Below, in pieces: positions 1-9,035 of a DNA stretch of 59,262 nucleotides; the stretch's first letter is position 1, and each line of letters opens with the position of its first letter. Both the position numbers and the translations under genes were made by a program. The stretch is from an uncultured Clostridia bacterium (lineage in GTDB: Bacteria; Bacillota; Clostridia; TANB77; CAG-508). The DNA is taken from positions 1 through 59,262 of the forward strand of contig CAKPLZ010000008.1 in NCBI GenBank assembly GCA_934167835.1, in the 5' to 3' direction. A model generated the notes under the pieces. That model was not told the DNA's origin and made no database searches. It saw nothing but the letters and a program-made list of their open reading frames with translations.

Positions 1-10
1 TATATAGCTT

Positions 11-121
11 ATTTTTTATAAAATTATCGATATATATATATATATATATAGGGCCCCAAGGCTTTCAGCGATTTTCATTAGTTAATTTCTCCTTCTTTTT
101 TTTGTTTCTTTTCGTGCTTTT
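11..121 (-). repeat. Leader repeat with TA microsatellite, left copy
   Basis: This 110-bp element is nearly identical to the one at 57949-58060. Read on the minus strand it has an AAGGAG ribosome-binding-like site, an ATG at 78, a conserved block ending in GCCTTGGGGCCC, then (TA)10 and TCGATAATTTTATAAA. Here the possible peptide is only 20 residues, because (TA)10 puts a TAA in frame at 16-18. The right copy has (TA)12 and stays open for 50 codons. The right copy lies upstream of a pilin/FGE gene, so this one probably precedes a similar gene left of the window (inference). The rest of 122-241 shows nothing recognisable. Confidence 0.8.
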
Positions 122-241
122 GTTTTTTTCTTTTTGTAAAGTTAGTATATAATATTAATATTTTTCTGTCAATACTTTTCATGTAAAATTTAAAAATTGG
201 AAAGACATTTTCAAAAATCATTGACAGCTTTTTTACATATT

Positions 242-873
242 TTATTGCCAATTTTTTTTAATTTTTCCAAGCCTTAGGCATATAGAAGTAAATTTTTCTC
301 TTTTCTTATTTAAGATTCTATCCACTTCATCTGCCACATTTTCAAATTTTGTGTTCATAAAGTGTACAAATATGTATTCCACTGAATTTATGCTTTCAGA
401 ATATTTAAAGCAAAATTCTCTAATTGGTGCTGAAACACTAAACACCCAAATTGGTGATACTATTATTACTTTTTTATATGCCTTCAAATCAACATCTATA
501 TCATAAATTGGCATTCTCCATTTGTGCATTCCGTATCTTCCGCACCACCAAAAGCCTGATGTATCCTCTGTTTTCTCCTTTGCCTTAAGTTCAAGAATGT
601 CAGCTTTTTGCTTTTCTGCTTCTTCGTAAGCTACTTTCTTTGTGTATCACATTCTTGAAAAATATACTACTAGAATATCTTTGTTTTTTCCTATATTTTT
701 GTAGTCTTTTGGATCAAATTTGAATTGTTCTTGAGTATAGAAAACATAAGTCATATATCCTGTTATTAGCTGAATTATGCCAACTACGAAGTATGTTATT
801 GAAAGTATGTTAGTTGGAAATATTATGAAAGGCACCAGAATATTAAGAATTTTCTTGTTATTTTATATCTCAT
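242..873 (-). pseudogene. Decayed flavodoxin-like gene with N-terminal membrane segments
   Basis: The start is ATG at 871-873 behind an AAGGTG site. The frame is lost within about 40 bp. The next frame encodes hydrophobic segments (SITYFVVGIIQLITGY) and then a flavodoxin first strand, ILVVYFSRM. An in-frame TGA at about 649-651 follows, where flavodoxins usually have Gly or Thr. Past it the frame continues through VIIVSPIWVFSVSAP, the substrate-binding strand/loop typical of flavodoxins, to a TAA at 242. The gene therefore carries one frameshift and one nonsense codon, and neither is at a CGG. UGA is a normal stop elsewhere in the window, so I read this as a pseudogene rather than recoding. 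Confidence 0.6.
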
Positions 874-894
874 TTTTGTTCACCTTTATAAATG

Positions 895-1821
895 TTATAT
901 TACAAATGAATCTGGCTTTTGTCCCCTTGGTGTTTTGTAATAGTTTTCACCGTAATCCGGAATTAAGTCTTTCATTGGTATTAATGTATAGTCTTTTAGT
1001 ATTACATATTTATATGTGAAGGTTAGCACTTCATCATAATATTTACTTAAAAGTTCAATTTTCATTGTTGTTGTATCTGGTCCATTGCCTGTGTAATAAC
1101 TGTAAATTTCATAAAACCCTTTATCTGTTTTTAGTATTTTTTCGTTATATATTCTAATTATTTTCTCTCCTTCATAATTGCCTTTAATTTCTGTTATGTT
1201 TACTGGTCTTTCATAATCGTGCATATATAATTTATTATTATTTACAATTAATTCATTTGCTACAAAGTCGTAAGACATTTTTTTGCCAATATATAGCTCT
1301 GAATATGATTCTATATAACTTTTTTCAAATCTATATTGTGCTATTTTAAAGCTTTCATAGCTAGTTCCAGCTTTTTTATTATCAACATTTTCATCATATA
1401 GTTTATATACAGTATCATTTGTGTCAACAAACATTATATCAGCACCATAGTTTGGCATTATATTTAATACCTTTATATTGCTTGGAATATCATATACCTT
1501 TTGGTATGTAAAAATTCCTTCGTCTAACTTATCCTTATCAAATATGTATAGGCTATTGTTTGTTGTAAATGTATATTCCGTAAACATTGATTCTTCGTTT
1601 AGTATCTCTGCTCCTGTTGCTATTTTTTTATAATCTGTTTCATTTTTGTTATTCTTCTGAGCCACTGCCTGAGTTAAGTTTTGTGGTTCCTGTCTTTTTG
1701 AATTTTCTGTTTTATTTTCATTTTTATTGCCAAATGCAAGAGTGCAAACTACTATCGCTAATATTATAACTCCAATTATTATAGCGACTTTAGTTTTATT
1801 GTTCTTAAAAAAATCTTTCAT
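895..1821 (-). CDS. Membrane-anchored exported protein of unknown function
   Basis: The start is the ATG at 1819-1821, preceded by GGGAGG seven bases upstream. The product has about 308 residues. A short basic N-terminus is followed by one transmembrane segment (about residues 10-30, KVAIIIGVIILAIVVCTLAFG) and a Gln/Asn/Lys-rich linker. The remaining roughly 250-residue extracytoplasmic part is rich in Tyr, Asp and Asn, with repeated beta-strand-like stretches such as NSLYIFDKDKLDE and KILKTDKGFYEIYSYY. I do not recognise a family. The fold could be a sensor or propeller-like domain. It stands alone between the flavodoxin remnant and rsgA. Confidence 0.75.
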   Translation of the reverse strand: MKDFFKNNKTKVAIIIGVIILAIVVCTLAFGNKNENKTENSKRQEPQNLTQAVAQKNNKNETDYKKIATGAEILNEESMFTEYTFTTNNSLYIFDKDKLDEGIFTYQKVYDIPSNIKVLNIMPNYGADIMFVDTNDTVYKLYDENVDNKKAGTSYESFKIAQYRFEKSYIESYSELYIGKKMSYDFVANELIVNNNKLYMHDYERPVNITEIKGNYEGEKIIRIYNEKILKTDKGFYEIYSYYTGNGPDTTTMKIELLSKYYDEVLTFTYKYVILKDYTLIPMKDLIPDYGENYYKTPRGQKPDSFVI

Positions 1822-1886
1822 AAAATACCTCCCCAAAAAATTTATAGAATATTTATATCACAAAAGCTACTTACTTTCAATGGTTT

Positions 1887-2933
1887 CTATTGTTTTTTAT
1901 TGTGCCTATTTATCTTTGATATCTCTCTAAATTTTTCTCTTTTATTTTTCAAATATTCATCAGAATTAGTATTGTACTCTGATTCTTTTTGAAGCTTTAA
2001 ATACTCCTCAAATCTTTCTCTTTGTATTTCACCTTTTTCTATTGCTTCTAAAATTTTACAGCCTGGCTCGTTTGTATGTGTACAGTTTGAATATTTGCAC
2101 ATTCCTAAATATTTTTCTATATTCTGAAATGTTTTACTTATCCCACTTTCTGCATCCCACATTCCAAGTTCTCTCATACCTGGGGTATCTATAATCATTG
2201 CGCCATTTGGTAACATTATTAGGTTTCTTGATGTAGTTGTATGCCTTCCTCTTGAATCTTCCTCACGAATTTCAGAAGTTTTCATTACTTCTTTTCCATA
2301 TAAAGTATTCACGAGTGTTGATTTTCCAACCCCTGATGAGCCTAAAAATACAATTGTATTTCCTTTTGAGAAATACTTTTCTAAGTTTTCTAGGCCTTGT
2401 TTTGTCACACAACTTACTGCATAAATTTCAACTCCAAATGCAATGTTTTCAATTTGTTCAATATACTCTTTAACATTTGGAACCAAGTCACTCTTTGTTA
2501 ATACTATAACTGGTATACCACCAGATTCCCAGGCTAAGCTTAAATATCTTTCTATTCTATGTAAATTGAAGTTATTATTTAATGATTGAATTATAAACAC
2601 ATAGTCAAAATTTGCTGCGATTAGCTGTTCATGCTGATTATGTAGTTTGTGGTTTCTATCGCTAGTTGATGCCGTTCTTGAAAAAGAGCTTTCTCTTTTT
2701 AGTGTTTCATAAATCATACTATCTCCAGTTGGGTTCCATTGAATTGCAACAAAATCTCCTGTTGTTGGGTAAATGCTATCTGGGTTATCGTAATAGCAAC
2801 CTCTTTTTATTTGTGCAAACCCTTGCCCTTCATTGTATACAATTTCATATCTATCTTTATGTGTAGCAATAATTCTGGCTATAGTTTTATCTGTATTTAT
2901 ATTATTTTTAAAACCGTAATCTTGTATATTCAT
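1887..2933 (-). CDS. rsgA: Small ribosomal subunit biogenesis GTPase RsgA
   Basis: This is a circularly permuted GTPase of 348 residues that assists late 30S subunit maturation. It has an N-terminal OB fold. The G4 motif LTKSDL (about residue 147) comes before the P-loop GSSGVGKSTLVN (about 197) and the G3 motif DTPGMRE (about 250), the order that defines the YjeQ/RsgA family. A C-terminal zinc knuckle is visible as CKYSNCTHTNEPGCK. Length and motif order are normal for the family. The gene is preceded by a purine-rich site and appears monocistronic. Confidence 0.96.
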   Translation of the reverse strand: MNIQDYGFKNNINTDKTIARIIATHKDRYEIVYNEGQGFAQIKRGCYYDNPDSIYPTTGDFVAIQWNPTGDSMIYETLKRESSFSRTASTSDRNHKLHNQHEQLIAANFDYVFIIQSLNNNFNLHRIERYLSLAWESGGIPVIVLTKSDLVPNVKEYIEQIENIAFGVEIYAVSCVTKQGLENLEKYFSKGNTIVFLGSSGVGKSTLVNTLYGKEVMKTSEIREEDSRGRHTTTSRNLIMLPNGAMIIDTPGMRELGMWDAESGISKTFQNIEKYLGMCKYSNCTHTNEPGCKILEAIEKGEIQRERFEEYLKLQKESEYNTNSDEYLKNKREKFREISKINRHNKKQ

Positions 2934-2944
2934 TTTCTATCTCC

Positions 2945-3035
2945 TTAGTTTTTGTGGTTTTCTAATGCCATTAATGCTTGATATTCTGTTAATAACAAAC
3001 TATCTATTTGTTCATCTGTAAATTTGCAAGTATTA
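2945..3035 (-). pseudogene. Possible 3' remnant of a gene upstream of rsgA
   Basis: Just upstream of rsgA, one frame reads about 26 residues (KFTDEQIDSLLLTEYQALMA, then LENHKN) ending in TAA at 2945-2947. It looks like a natural protein C-terminus, but there is no start codon in frame and a stop lies just upstream. It may be the tail of a deleted gene or a chance open stretch. Confidence 0.25.
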
Positions 3036-3109
3036 TTTTATTACTTTATGTAATGATTGTAAATAGCTTTTGTGGAAAATATTTTTTTCAAGAATTTTTT
3101 ATTAACATT

Positions 3110-3213
3110 TGACATACACTAAAATTGATGCTATTATAACATTTGCTAGCAAATCGTAGGATGTCATTAAGATTTGCACAAAAAGAGATATGTGGTCGCA
3201 TATCTCTTTTTTT
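3110..3213 (+). ncRNA. Candidate short transcript with its own promoter and terminator
   Basis: In the 490-bp space between rsgA and the pilin/FGE gene, the plus strand has TTGACA at about 3110 and an AT-rich -10 (TATTAT/TTATAA) 17-18 bp later. A short stretch follows with the palindrome ATTTGCTAGCAAAT. It ends in a strong hairpin, AGAGATATG/CATATCTCT, followed by seven T at 3183-3213. A transcript of about 60-70 nt with no ORF would result. The family is not recognised, and the hairpin alone could be a simple terminator. Confidence 0.3.
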
Positions 3214-3369
3214 ATATTTTTATTATATCTATTGTCTTTTCTTTCATAGATATTTTTCTAACTTCATATCCATATAATTTATTAATTCTTTTTTATATGT
3301 TAAATAGGCATACCCAAGTTCTTCTATCCTTAAAATATCTACCATCGGCTATAACTCATAAAAACCTCA

Positions 3370-3392
3370 AAGTAGCTTCCCTAAAACTACTT
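3370..3392 (-). other. Hairpin 32 nt downstream of variable-region gene 1
   Basis: An AAGTAG/CTACTT stem encloses the loop TTTTAGGGAAG (minus strand). It lies 32 nt past the stop codon of the upstream pilin/FGE gene. A closely related hairpin (GTAGTTTTAGGGTAGACTAC) sits at the same distance after the gene ending at 58560. DGR targets often carry a DNA hairpin just past the variable region, so this may be a retrohoming element. A transcription terminator is the alternative, but there is no good T-run. Confidence 0.5.
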
Positions 3393-3400
3393 CGAGATAT

Positions 3401-3430
3401 TTAATTAATATATCGCCTGCAAGCTTACAG
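3401..3430 (-). repeat. Conserved sequence at the end of variable region 1 (IMH-like)
   Basis: Around and just after the stop, this gene shares TGTAAGCTTGCAGGCGA followed by ATTAATTA-like sequence with the two pilin/FGE genes at the right end (near 56457 and 58560). Conservation immediately 3' of a hypervariable region is expected for the site where DGR mutagenic homing starts (IMH). Calling it an IMH is inference, because no template repeat is in the window. Confidence 0.5.
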
Positions 3431-4821
3431 CACTACAAAAAGTGTGGCTCTAGAACCGTAGGTCCGTGTAGCTGTTGTACGGAGTGCGGTCGTAGCGATA
3501 ACTAGCAGAACTACTGTAGCCGTAAAAGCCGGCCCCTGAGAACTCGATGGTCGGTGTAGCACGCCTCTGTAGTCCATTCACATACGTTGCCTTCTAAATC
3601 GTATATATTCTTTGATAAGTCTTTATATGGTTCTGTTTCATATCCTGAATAATTTTCATTATATCCTACACCGCCTGTTAGATATGGTTTTGTAGTAAAT
3701 TTTGATGATGTATGCCCTACATTTTCTGCTTTTGTTACATCATATTTTCCTGGTACATTTACAAATTCTAACATTTGGTCATAACATGTACCTAGCATCA
3801 TACTACTTTTTACTGATTTCAGTTGTTTATTTGTAGTATATGCCTTTTGCTGTGCATACATATAGTACCAATTTATATTTGATATTCCAAAATTTGTTCC
3901 TGCTACTACGTTTATTGCTGTTCCTTTTGTTGTTGTTATATTACTTGTTTCATATCTGCCTACATAATAACCTCCAGCATTATAAACTGATGCTACTATC
4001 TCATTATATTCGTTTTGCAGTGTTTCTTTAAATTTTGCTGTACTTGCATAACTTGTATTGTCTTCTGTTACAGTTGACATATATCCTAAGTTAGTTGAAC
4101 TTCCATCATTACTTGTTCCATCTCCAGTATTGTTTCCAGTTACTACATCAGGCTCGCGAAGGCCTGAATTTGCTGTATATACTTCTGTATATGCTTTTTT
4201 ATAGCTTTCTCCATAAGTTGTTGCATATAATCTTCCTGCCATTTGGGTTGAATTATGATTTGTGCATTTAGCTGTTCCATTTTCTGCTACTATATTACAA
4301 TTTCCATTACTTCCTGTTTTTGCTTGGCATATGAACATATTATTTATTTGCTCATGTGATATTGGTATCCATACAAATTGGTCATATGTCTTTTTTAAAT
4401 TTTCTAATTCTGTGCCTGTCCACGTTAATTTTTTTATTTCTTCTTCTGTTTTATCATTTATTAAGTAGATTACTAGTCCTCCATCTATTGTTGTCTCTCC
4501 TTTTGCTTTTGATACTGTAAAGCCAGCTGGTATCCATGCTGTTTTTCCATTACTTACATATTTTGTGTTTTCTTTTACTCTTGTTCCTGGTAGATTATCC
4601 TGTCTTTGCTGTTCCTCAACTCTTCCCAATTCGCCCATTAATTCATCTACTCTTGTTTGTTCTTGAGCAGTTTTATCATTTGTTCCTTCTACTGCTTTTT
4701 CAGCACTGCCAAACAAATCTCCTTTTATTGCTAGGTTTATACTTACTCCTACTAATATTAAAAGAATTATTATGGTTATAATAAGGGCAATTAATGTTAT
4801 ACCTTTGTTTCTATTTTGCAT
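3425..4821 (-). CDS. Pilin-like surface protein with FGE/C-type-lectin-fold variable domain (1)
   Basis: The start at 4821 lies behind AAGGAGG. The N-terminus has a type III (prepilin-like) signal, KGITLIALIITIIILLILVG, so the product is probably cleaved after Gly and anchored by the hydrophobic helix. The C-terminal half is an FGE-sulfatase/C-type-lectin-like fold (GRYETS, NIYDLEGNVCEWTTE, RVLRG). Read without shifting, the protein stops at 3511 in RGRLLRLQ. Skipping the C of CGG at 3529-3531 gives RGGFYGYSSSASYR, the expected variable-domain pattern. A second skip at CGG 3456-3458 gives GSRATLFVVL and a stop at 3425. That matches the SFRPSLYVKL ends of the paralogues. The full product would be 464 residues. 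It is probably a DGR target protein. Confidence 0.82.
3456..3458 (-). other. In-frame CGG, +1 shift site (variable gene 1, site b)
   Basis: In the frame set by site a, GAC CTA CGG TTC is followed by TAG. Skipping the C gives GAC CTA GGT TCT AGA, which joins the conserved C-terminus and TAA at 3425-3427. Relative to the paralogue ending at 58560, this gene has exactly one extra base between its CCG codon and its stop. Confidence 0.72.
3529..3531 (-). other. In-frame CGG, +1 shift site (variable gene 1, site a)
   Basis: The reading is AGG GGC CGG CTT. Skipping the C gives AGG GGC GGC TTT (R G G F), the canonical RGG of FGE-fold proteins, and opens the variable region. The unshifted frame stops five codons later. 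Confidence 0.8.
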
Positions 4822-5121
4822 TTTCTTGTTTTCCTCCTTCTTAAGTTTTTTTGTTTTTATCCTATTGTTATTTTGCTTTGTTCTCTTGCAAATTATTCTG
4901 TTTTCTTTTTGCACATTGGAATAACAGCTTTTTGCAAACAGACTTTGCTTTTTTACTTTTCTATTCACTCTTCAATGTGCTTTAATTTTCTTAGAATAAT
5001 TTACAGTATTAATATATATCATTTTGTATTTTCCTGTCAAGTAGTTTTTTATGTTTTATATAATTAAAATTTTTTCTTTATATGCACGTTTTTATTCTTT
5101 CGAAAATTACTGCTTTTTCTT
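4822..5121. other. Upstream region of pilin/FGE gene 1
   Basis: This is 300 bp of AT-rich sequence between the gene fragment at 5122 and the pilin/FGE start. It holds the ribosome binding site (4832-4838). It lacks the TA-repeat leader found before the right-hand copy, and I see no gene or clear promoter in it. Confidence 0.6.
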
Positions 5122-5572
5122 TCATTTCACACCATATCCTTGCTTAATCAATTTCTCAAATGAATTAGCATTTAATATTGTATTTGAAACAAATTCACCT
5201 TTATAAAAATTAGCCCAATTGTTAAAGACACAAGGTGCATTTTTTGCTTTTTCTAATGTATCTATTTTTATTAAGTTAATTTTAATATTATTCTTTTGTG
5301 AATATTCTGTTAATTCATTCACTTCATATTCAACATAAGGACATTCATTGCTATAGTAAATAGTGAATTCTTGATTGTCTATTTTCATATTTCTTGCACT
5401 ATCATTAAATTTAGGTGTTTCGCTGTCTTTAAATTGTAATGCTAATAATTCATAATCTCCAATACTATCTTCTTTTTACTTCTCTATCTCCCTCATTTTG
5501 AACTAGTAAGAATTTCTTACTAGTTGATTTTTCATCTAACTCATAACTATTGTAAATCTCATTTATGTGCAT
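5122..5572 (-). pseudogene. C-terminal remnant of a GNAT/YoaP-type protein
   Basis: From about 5388 to 5122 one frame encodes a YoaP-like domain (EFTIYYSNECPYVEYEVNEL, then CVFNNWANFYKGEF), normally the C-terminal part of GNAT-family acetyltransferases. Upstream, another frame supplies MHINEIYNSYELDEKS and FLLVQNEGDREVK. The two join if one A is added to a five-A run near 5475. The acetyltransferase domain itself is missing. This break is a homopolymer indel, not a CGG site. I read it as a decayed fragment. A sequencing error in the A-run is possible, but it would not explain the missing domain. Confidence 0.6.
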
Positions 5573-5630
5573 AGTTATATTATCACAAAAGCAGATAATT
5601 ATCAACTAATTATCTGCTTTATATTTAATA

Positions 5631-6428
5631 CTATTTTTTTCTAACTGGGAATTGTATTTCTGTTAAATAGTCGTTTTCATTTTCTTTATTCCAGCAACCA
5701 TCAATGTAACATTCTCTTGGATTGTCTATTATTTCATATCCGTTATCTTCAATATATTTTAAAATTGTATTGTATGAATCCCTTAAGTTCGCATAGGCAC
5801 CTTTGTGGTAAATACATATTGCTGTAATTGGGTTAGTTTTCATAAACTTAAGTGTTTCAGTTTCTTTTCCAACTTTTTCAACTGCTTGAGCATATCTAAT
5901 TTTAATGTTCTTTTCTTTGTATTCTCCATCAAAATAGCTTATGTAACAATAGTCTGGTGTTACACATTTTATTTCAGGATTTGTTTGTGCACACTCACTT
6001 CCTGCTTGCAAAACAAAGTCTGATATTTTGCTAAAATCAGCTACTATTCCATCTTTGTAATAAACAATATATGCTGGTATATCCTTAATAAAAATCTCAT
6101 TCTTCATATTTTTTCCCTCCAATAAATAATTAATTTTAGAAAGTTCAATATTGCAATTAATAAGATTTTTTTCTAATTCTCGTTTCTTGGCTTCAAGTAT
6201 TTTTGTCATGTCATATCCATCTAAAACCTTTTTAATATCCTTAATAGATAACCCTGCCTGTTTTAGCGATACTATTTTTGAAACATCTAATAACTGGCTA
6301 CTTTCATAATACCTGTAACTAGTATATTGGTCTATAAAAGTAGGTTTTAACAATCCTTCTTTTTCATAATATCTTAGTGCCTTTATTGTAGTTTTAGATA
6401 GCTTAGAAAATTCTCCTATTTTATACAT
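5631..6428 (-). CDS. MerR-family regulator with GyrI-like effector domain
   Basis: The start at 6428 follows AAGGAGG. Residues 1-75 form a MerR winged helix (YKIGEFSKLSKTTIKALRYY, then EGLLKP and SYRYY). A short coiled coil follows (about 75-110). From about residue 115 a GyrI/AraC effector-binding-like domain begins (FIKDIPAYIVYYKDG, YIDGCW, YLTEIQFPV). Such proteins bind a small molecule or peptide and activate neighbouring promoters, and many control multidrug efflux. No efflux gene is adjacent, so the target is unknown. The gene appears monocistronic. Confidence 0.88.
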   Translation of the reverse strand: MYKIGEFSKLSKTTIKALRYYEKEGLLKPTFIDQYTSYRYYESSQLLDVSKIVSLKQAGLSIKDIKKVLDGYDMTKILEAKKRELEKNLINCNIELSKINYLLEGKNMKNEIFIKDIPAYIVYYKDGIVADFSKISDFVLQAGSECAQTNPEIKCVTPDYCYISYFDGEYKEKNIKIRYAQAVEKVGKETETLKFMKTNPITAICIYHKGAYANLRDSYNTILKYIEDNGYEIIDNPRECYIDGCWNKENENDYLTEIQFPVRKK

Positions 6429-6543
6429 ATTTTTCCTCCTTGTTTTATTTATACAACCTACTGTAAAGGGAGAGTCAATAGTTTTTTAAAATTATTATTT
6501 TTTATCGCACAAATCCAATTAATAACGCTATATATTGCATTTT

Positions 6544-7098
6544 TTAGCCCTCCTTATTTTTATATAAAAAACATTCTTCATCATGTGAATATATTACACC
6601 TATTGCCTGCAAATATGAATAGATTATTGTTGAGCCAACAAACTTCATTCCCTTTTGTTGCAGGTCTTTTGAGATTTTGTCTGAAAGATTTGATGTTGTT
6701 TTATCTGTTTCATAAACTGTTTTATCTTGAGTAAATGTTTTTAAATAATTGTGAAAAGTACCATATTCGTTTTGTATGTTTTTAAAAATTTTTGCATTGT
6801 TTATGCTAGCTTTTATTTTTAGTTTGTTTCTTATTATTTTTTCATTTGATATGAGTTCATTTATTTTGTTCTCATCAAACTTACATATTTTATCAATATC
6901 AAAATCATCATAGGCTTTTCTAAAATCTTCCCTTTTGTTTAACACACATTCCCAAGAAAGCCCTGCTTGGAAGGACTCTAGTATTAACATTTCTAGCAAA
7001 TATTTATCATCAAATTGGGGTTTGCACCATTCTTCATCGTGGTACTTTATATATAATGAATTGTGCATGTTGCACCATTTGCATCTATTCTTTTCCAT
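6544..7098 (-). CDS. tag: DNA-3-methyladenine glycosylase I
   Basis: This 184-residue base-excision enzyme removes 3-methyladenine from alkylated DNA. The Tag signature is present: CKWCNMHNSLYIKYHDEEWC near the N-terminus, ESFQAGLSWECVLNKRE with the recognition Trp, and the C-terminal zinc site HDEECF that pairs with the N-terminal Cys and His. Length is normal and the ribosome binding site (AGGAGA) is well placed. It stands alone. Confidence 0.95.
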   Translation of the reverse strand: MEKNRCKWCNMHNSLYIKYHDEEWCKPQFDDKYLLEMLILESFQAGLSWECVLNKREDFRKAYDDFDIDKICKFDENKINELISNEKIIRNKLKIKASINNAKIFKNIQNEYGTFHNYLKTFTQDKTVYETDKTTSNLSDKISKDLQQKGMKFVGSTIIYSYLQAIGVIYSHDEECFLYKNKEG

Positions 7099-7297
7099 AT
7101 ATTTTTCTCCTATTTCACTCTATTTATATCATAAACGCAGGCAATTATCAACTGAAATTCATAGAGTTTGAAGCAAAATTTGCCATTATATCTACATATG
7201 AATTCTCCACTTTAACCACCATTATTTTATATACCATACTTTTTAGGGAAATAACAGTCTTGATTTTTTTGCGATTTTGTGGTATAGTAGATATAGT

Positions 7298-7582
7298 TCA
7301 AAAAGAGAAAACGCTTAGAGTAAGTAGCGTTTTCTCTTTTTGTTTATGCCCATCTAACCCACTTTTATAAGTATATTTTGAAACAAAAACAATGTCACCC
7401 GTTTGAAATTTTGGAGTTTCTATTTTTTGTAGTCTTGAATAGTATTCAATGTCTTCTTGCAACAGGCTATAGCTTTTAGAATCATTTTCTTCGCAAAAAG
7501 TTTCGTACGATTTTATAACTCCTTTTTGTTTAGCAAGTTTTATAATGTCCTTTGTTTTTTCTTCAAATCTATTATTTTTCAA
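7298..7582 (-). CDS. Small protein with a truncated PemK/MazF-like end
   Basis: A TTG start at 7580-7582 lies behind GGAGG. The product has 94 residues: a helical Lys/Glu-rich N-terminal part, then KFQTGDIVFVSKYTYKSG, which resembles the first strand of PemK/MazF-type proteins (GDIV.V). The last 13 residues are encoded by an inverted repeat (7300-7341) and look unnatural. The gene may therefore be a 3'-truncated toxin-like gene running into a terminator. Weak evidence; it may simply be a hypothetical protein. Confidence 0.45.
   Translation of the reverse strand: MKNNRFEEKTKDIIKLAKQKGVIKSYETFCEENDSKSYSLLQEDIEYYSRLQKIETPKFQTGDIVFVSKYTYKSGLDGHKQKEKTLLTLSVFSF
7300..7341. terminator. Inverted repeat AAAAAGAGAAAACGCT/AGCGTTTTCTCTTTTT
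   Basis: A long, nearly perfect stem of about 16 bp has an AT-rich loop and A/T runs on both sides. It probably terminates transcription in both directions. It overlaps the 3' end of the small gene above. Confidence 0.65.
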
Positions 7583-7691
7583 ATTGAATCGCCTCCTCTT
7601 TTATTGTCATAATGTCATAATTAATTATATCATAATAGTTATAAAAATCAATACTTTTTATAATTTTTATTAATATTCCTGTTTATTTTTG

Positions 7692-7793
7692 TTATTTTAC
7701 TAACAGCAACATTGTTCCAATAATTATCATTATAAATCCAATAATTGCTTTCCTGCTCATTTTTTCTTTTAGATAGAAATACGAAAATACATT
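7692..7793 (-). pseudogene. C-terminal fragment of an EamA/DMT transporter
   Basis: Directly after the methyltransferase stop, a frame encodes VFSYFYLKEK and MSRKAIIGFIMIIIGTMLLL ending in TAA. This is the typical last helix of EamA-family drug/metabolite transporters. No start codon or earlier helices are present, so it is a residual tail of a deleted gene. Confidence 0.5.
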
Positions 7794-7802
7794 ACCTCTT
7801 TT

Positions 7803-8708
7803 TTATTTAATTCTTTTTAGTTTTGCCACATAAAATCCTTCATATAGTTCTGTTGGGCATACACACAGTGTACCTTCTATAGTTGTTGGTATAACTGGAA
7901 TTCCTGTTAAATCCATATCTATTGGTACTATTTCAAAGTTGCCTTTATTTAGTATGGTTTGTACAACTTTTTCGTTTTCATCTTTTAGTACTGAGCAAGT
8001 TGAATAAACTATTTCGCCACCTATCTTTACTATTTTTGCTGCTTTTTCTAATAGTTCTTTTTGAGTTTTTACTGCTCTTGTGCACAGCTCTTTTGAAAAA
8101 TATTTTTCCAAATTGCTATCTGTTATATTTATTGTTCCGCTACCACTGCAAGGTGCATCTAGCATAATTTTATCGAACATGAAGAAATCGCTCAATTTTC
8201 TTGCATCTTCTTGCATTATTGTTACTCTATTTGCTCCTTGTTTTTCTAAATTGTATTTAAGTTTATCACATCTTATCTTATTTTTCTCACAAGCAGTAAT
8301 CATTGCTTGATTGTTTGATAAGCAGGCTGTTTCAGTTGTTTTGCCTCCTGGCGCTGCTGCCATATCTAGTATGCTTTCATTTGCTTGTGGATTTAGTATT
8401 ACCGGTGGAATCATAGAAGACAAACTTTGCATATATATCTTGCCACTCTCATAGACTTTCAACTTGCGTATTCTACTCTCATCTGCATTTTCAATTATTA
8501 ATGCAAAATCATTCCACTCCACATCTTTAAACAAAATCCCCTCATTTTCAAACACTTTCTTTATTTCACTCATACATGATTTTAAAGTATTTACCCTGAC
8601 TGTTGTTTTTCTATTTTTACTTAATCCCTCTAAAATCAAATCCACATCACGTTTTTCATATTGATTTTCTAATGCTTTCTTTAAAAAATTCAAAACTATT
8701 TCTGCCAA
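7803..8708 (-). CDS. rRNA (cytosine-C5) methyltransferase, NOL1/NOP2/Sun family
   Basis: The best start is TTG at 8706-8708 after AGGTG, giving about 301 residues. The SAM-binding motif is ILDMAAAPGGKTTE. The catalytic and release cysteines lie in DAPCSGSGTI and STCSVLKDENE. This is the RsmB/RsmF-type m5C enzyme that modifies rRNA. The C-terminal PUA-like extension of longer RsmF homologues is absent, so a short form is likely. The exact target nucleotide cannot be told from sequence. Confidence 0.9.
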   Translation of the reverse strand: MAEIVLNFLKKALENQYEKRDVDLILEGLSKNRKTTVRVNTLKSCMSEIKKVFENEGILFKDVEWNDFALIIENADESRIRKLKVYESGKIYMQSLSSMIPPVILNPQANESILDMAAAPGGKTTETACLSNNQAMITACEKNKIRCDKLKYNLEKQGANRVTIMQEDARKLSDFFMFDKIMLDAPCSGSGTINITDSNLEKYFSKELCTRAVKTQKELLEKAAKIVKIGGEIVYSTCSVLKDENEKVVQTILNKGNFEIVPIDMDLTGIPVIPTTIEGTLCVCPTELYEGFYVAKLKRIK

Positions 8709-8837
8709 TTTTATCACCTTTTTTTTATTATATCTATAGTAAAATATCATAAATTTTGTGTATTTGCAATAAAATATGCATAAAATTTTGAATATATTTT
8801 CAAAAATTTTGTAATACTATAATTATGGAGGTAGTTT

Positions 8838-9032
8838 ATGAAAACATTATATTACATCGCCCTTACGCTTGTAATAATAGGCGCATTAAACTGGCTATTA
8901 ATCGGCCTCTTCAGTTTTGATCTAGTTGCAACACTTTTTGGTGAAATGAGTGCATTTAGTAGAATTATCTACACATTAGTAGGTTTAAGTGGTCTTGTTT
9001 CGATTGGGTTGTATTCTAGGATTAAAGATTAA
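8838..9032 (+). CDS. DUF378 small membrane protein
   Basis: This 64-residue protein has two transmembrane helices and the family core YYIALTLVIIGALNWLLIGL. The start at 8838 follows GGAGG by six bases. It is one of the few plus-strand genes and converges on the acetylation operon, sharing a bidirectional terminator. The function of DUF378 (YuzA-like) is unknown. Confidence 0.85.
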   Translation: MKTLYYIALTLVIIGALNWLLIGLFSFDLVATLFGEMSAFSRIIYTLVGLSGLVSIGLYSRIKD

Positions 9033-9035
9033 TAA

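Larger units (their letters stand above)
3425..3564 (-). other. DGR-type variable region 1
   Basis: This is the 3' end of the gene after the conserved GAATGGACTACAGAG. It is clearly richer in G+C than the surrounding 30% GC DNA. Compared with the two paralogues, substitutions concentrate in NNC/NNT codons (TGC, TAC, GAC, CAT against GAC, GGT, CGT), as expected when template AAC/AAT codons are randomised at adenines. Framework codons such as CGA, AGG GGC and GCT AGT TAT CGC are kept. Comparison with a template repeat, outside this window, would be decisive. Confidence 0.75.

Noticed and set aside
649..651. In-frame TGA in the flavodoxin-like gene as UGA recoding
   Set aside because: UGA ends several intact genes here (mtaB, response regulator, polymerase), Trp is UGG, and this gene has another frameshift. 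Nonsense mutation in a relic is simpler.
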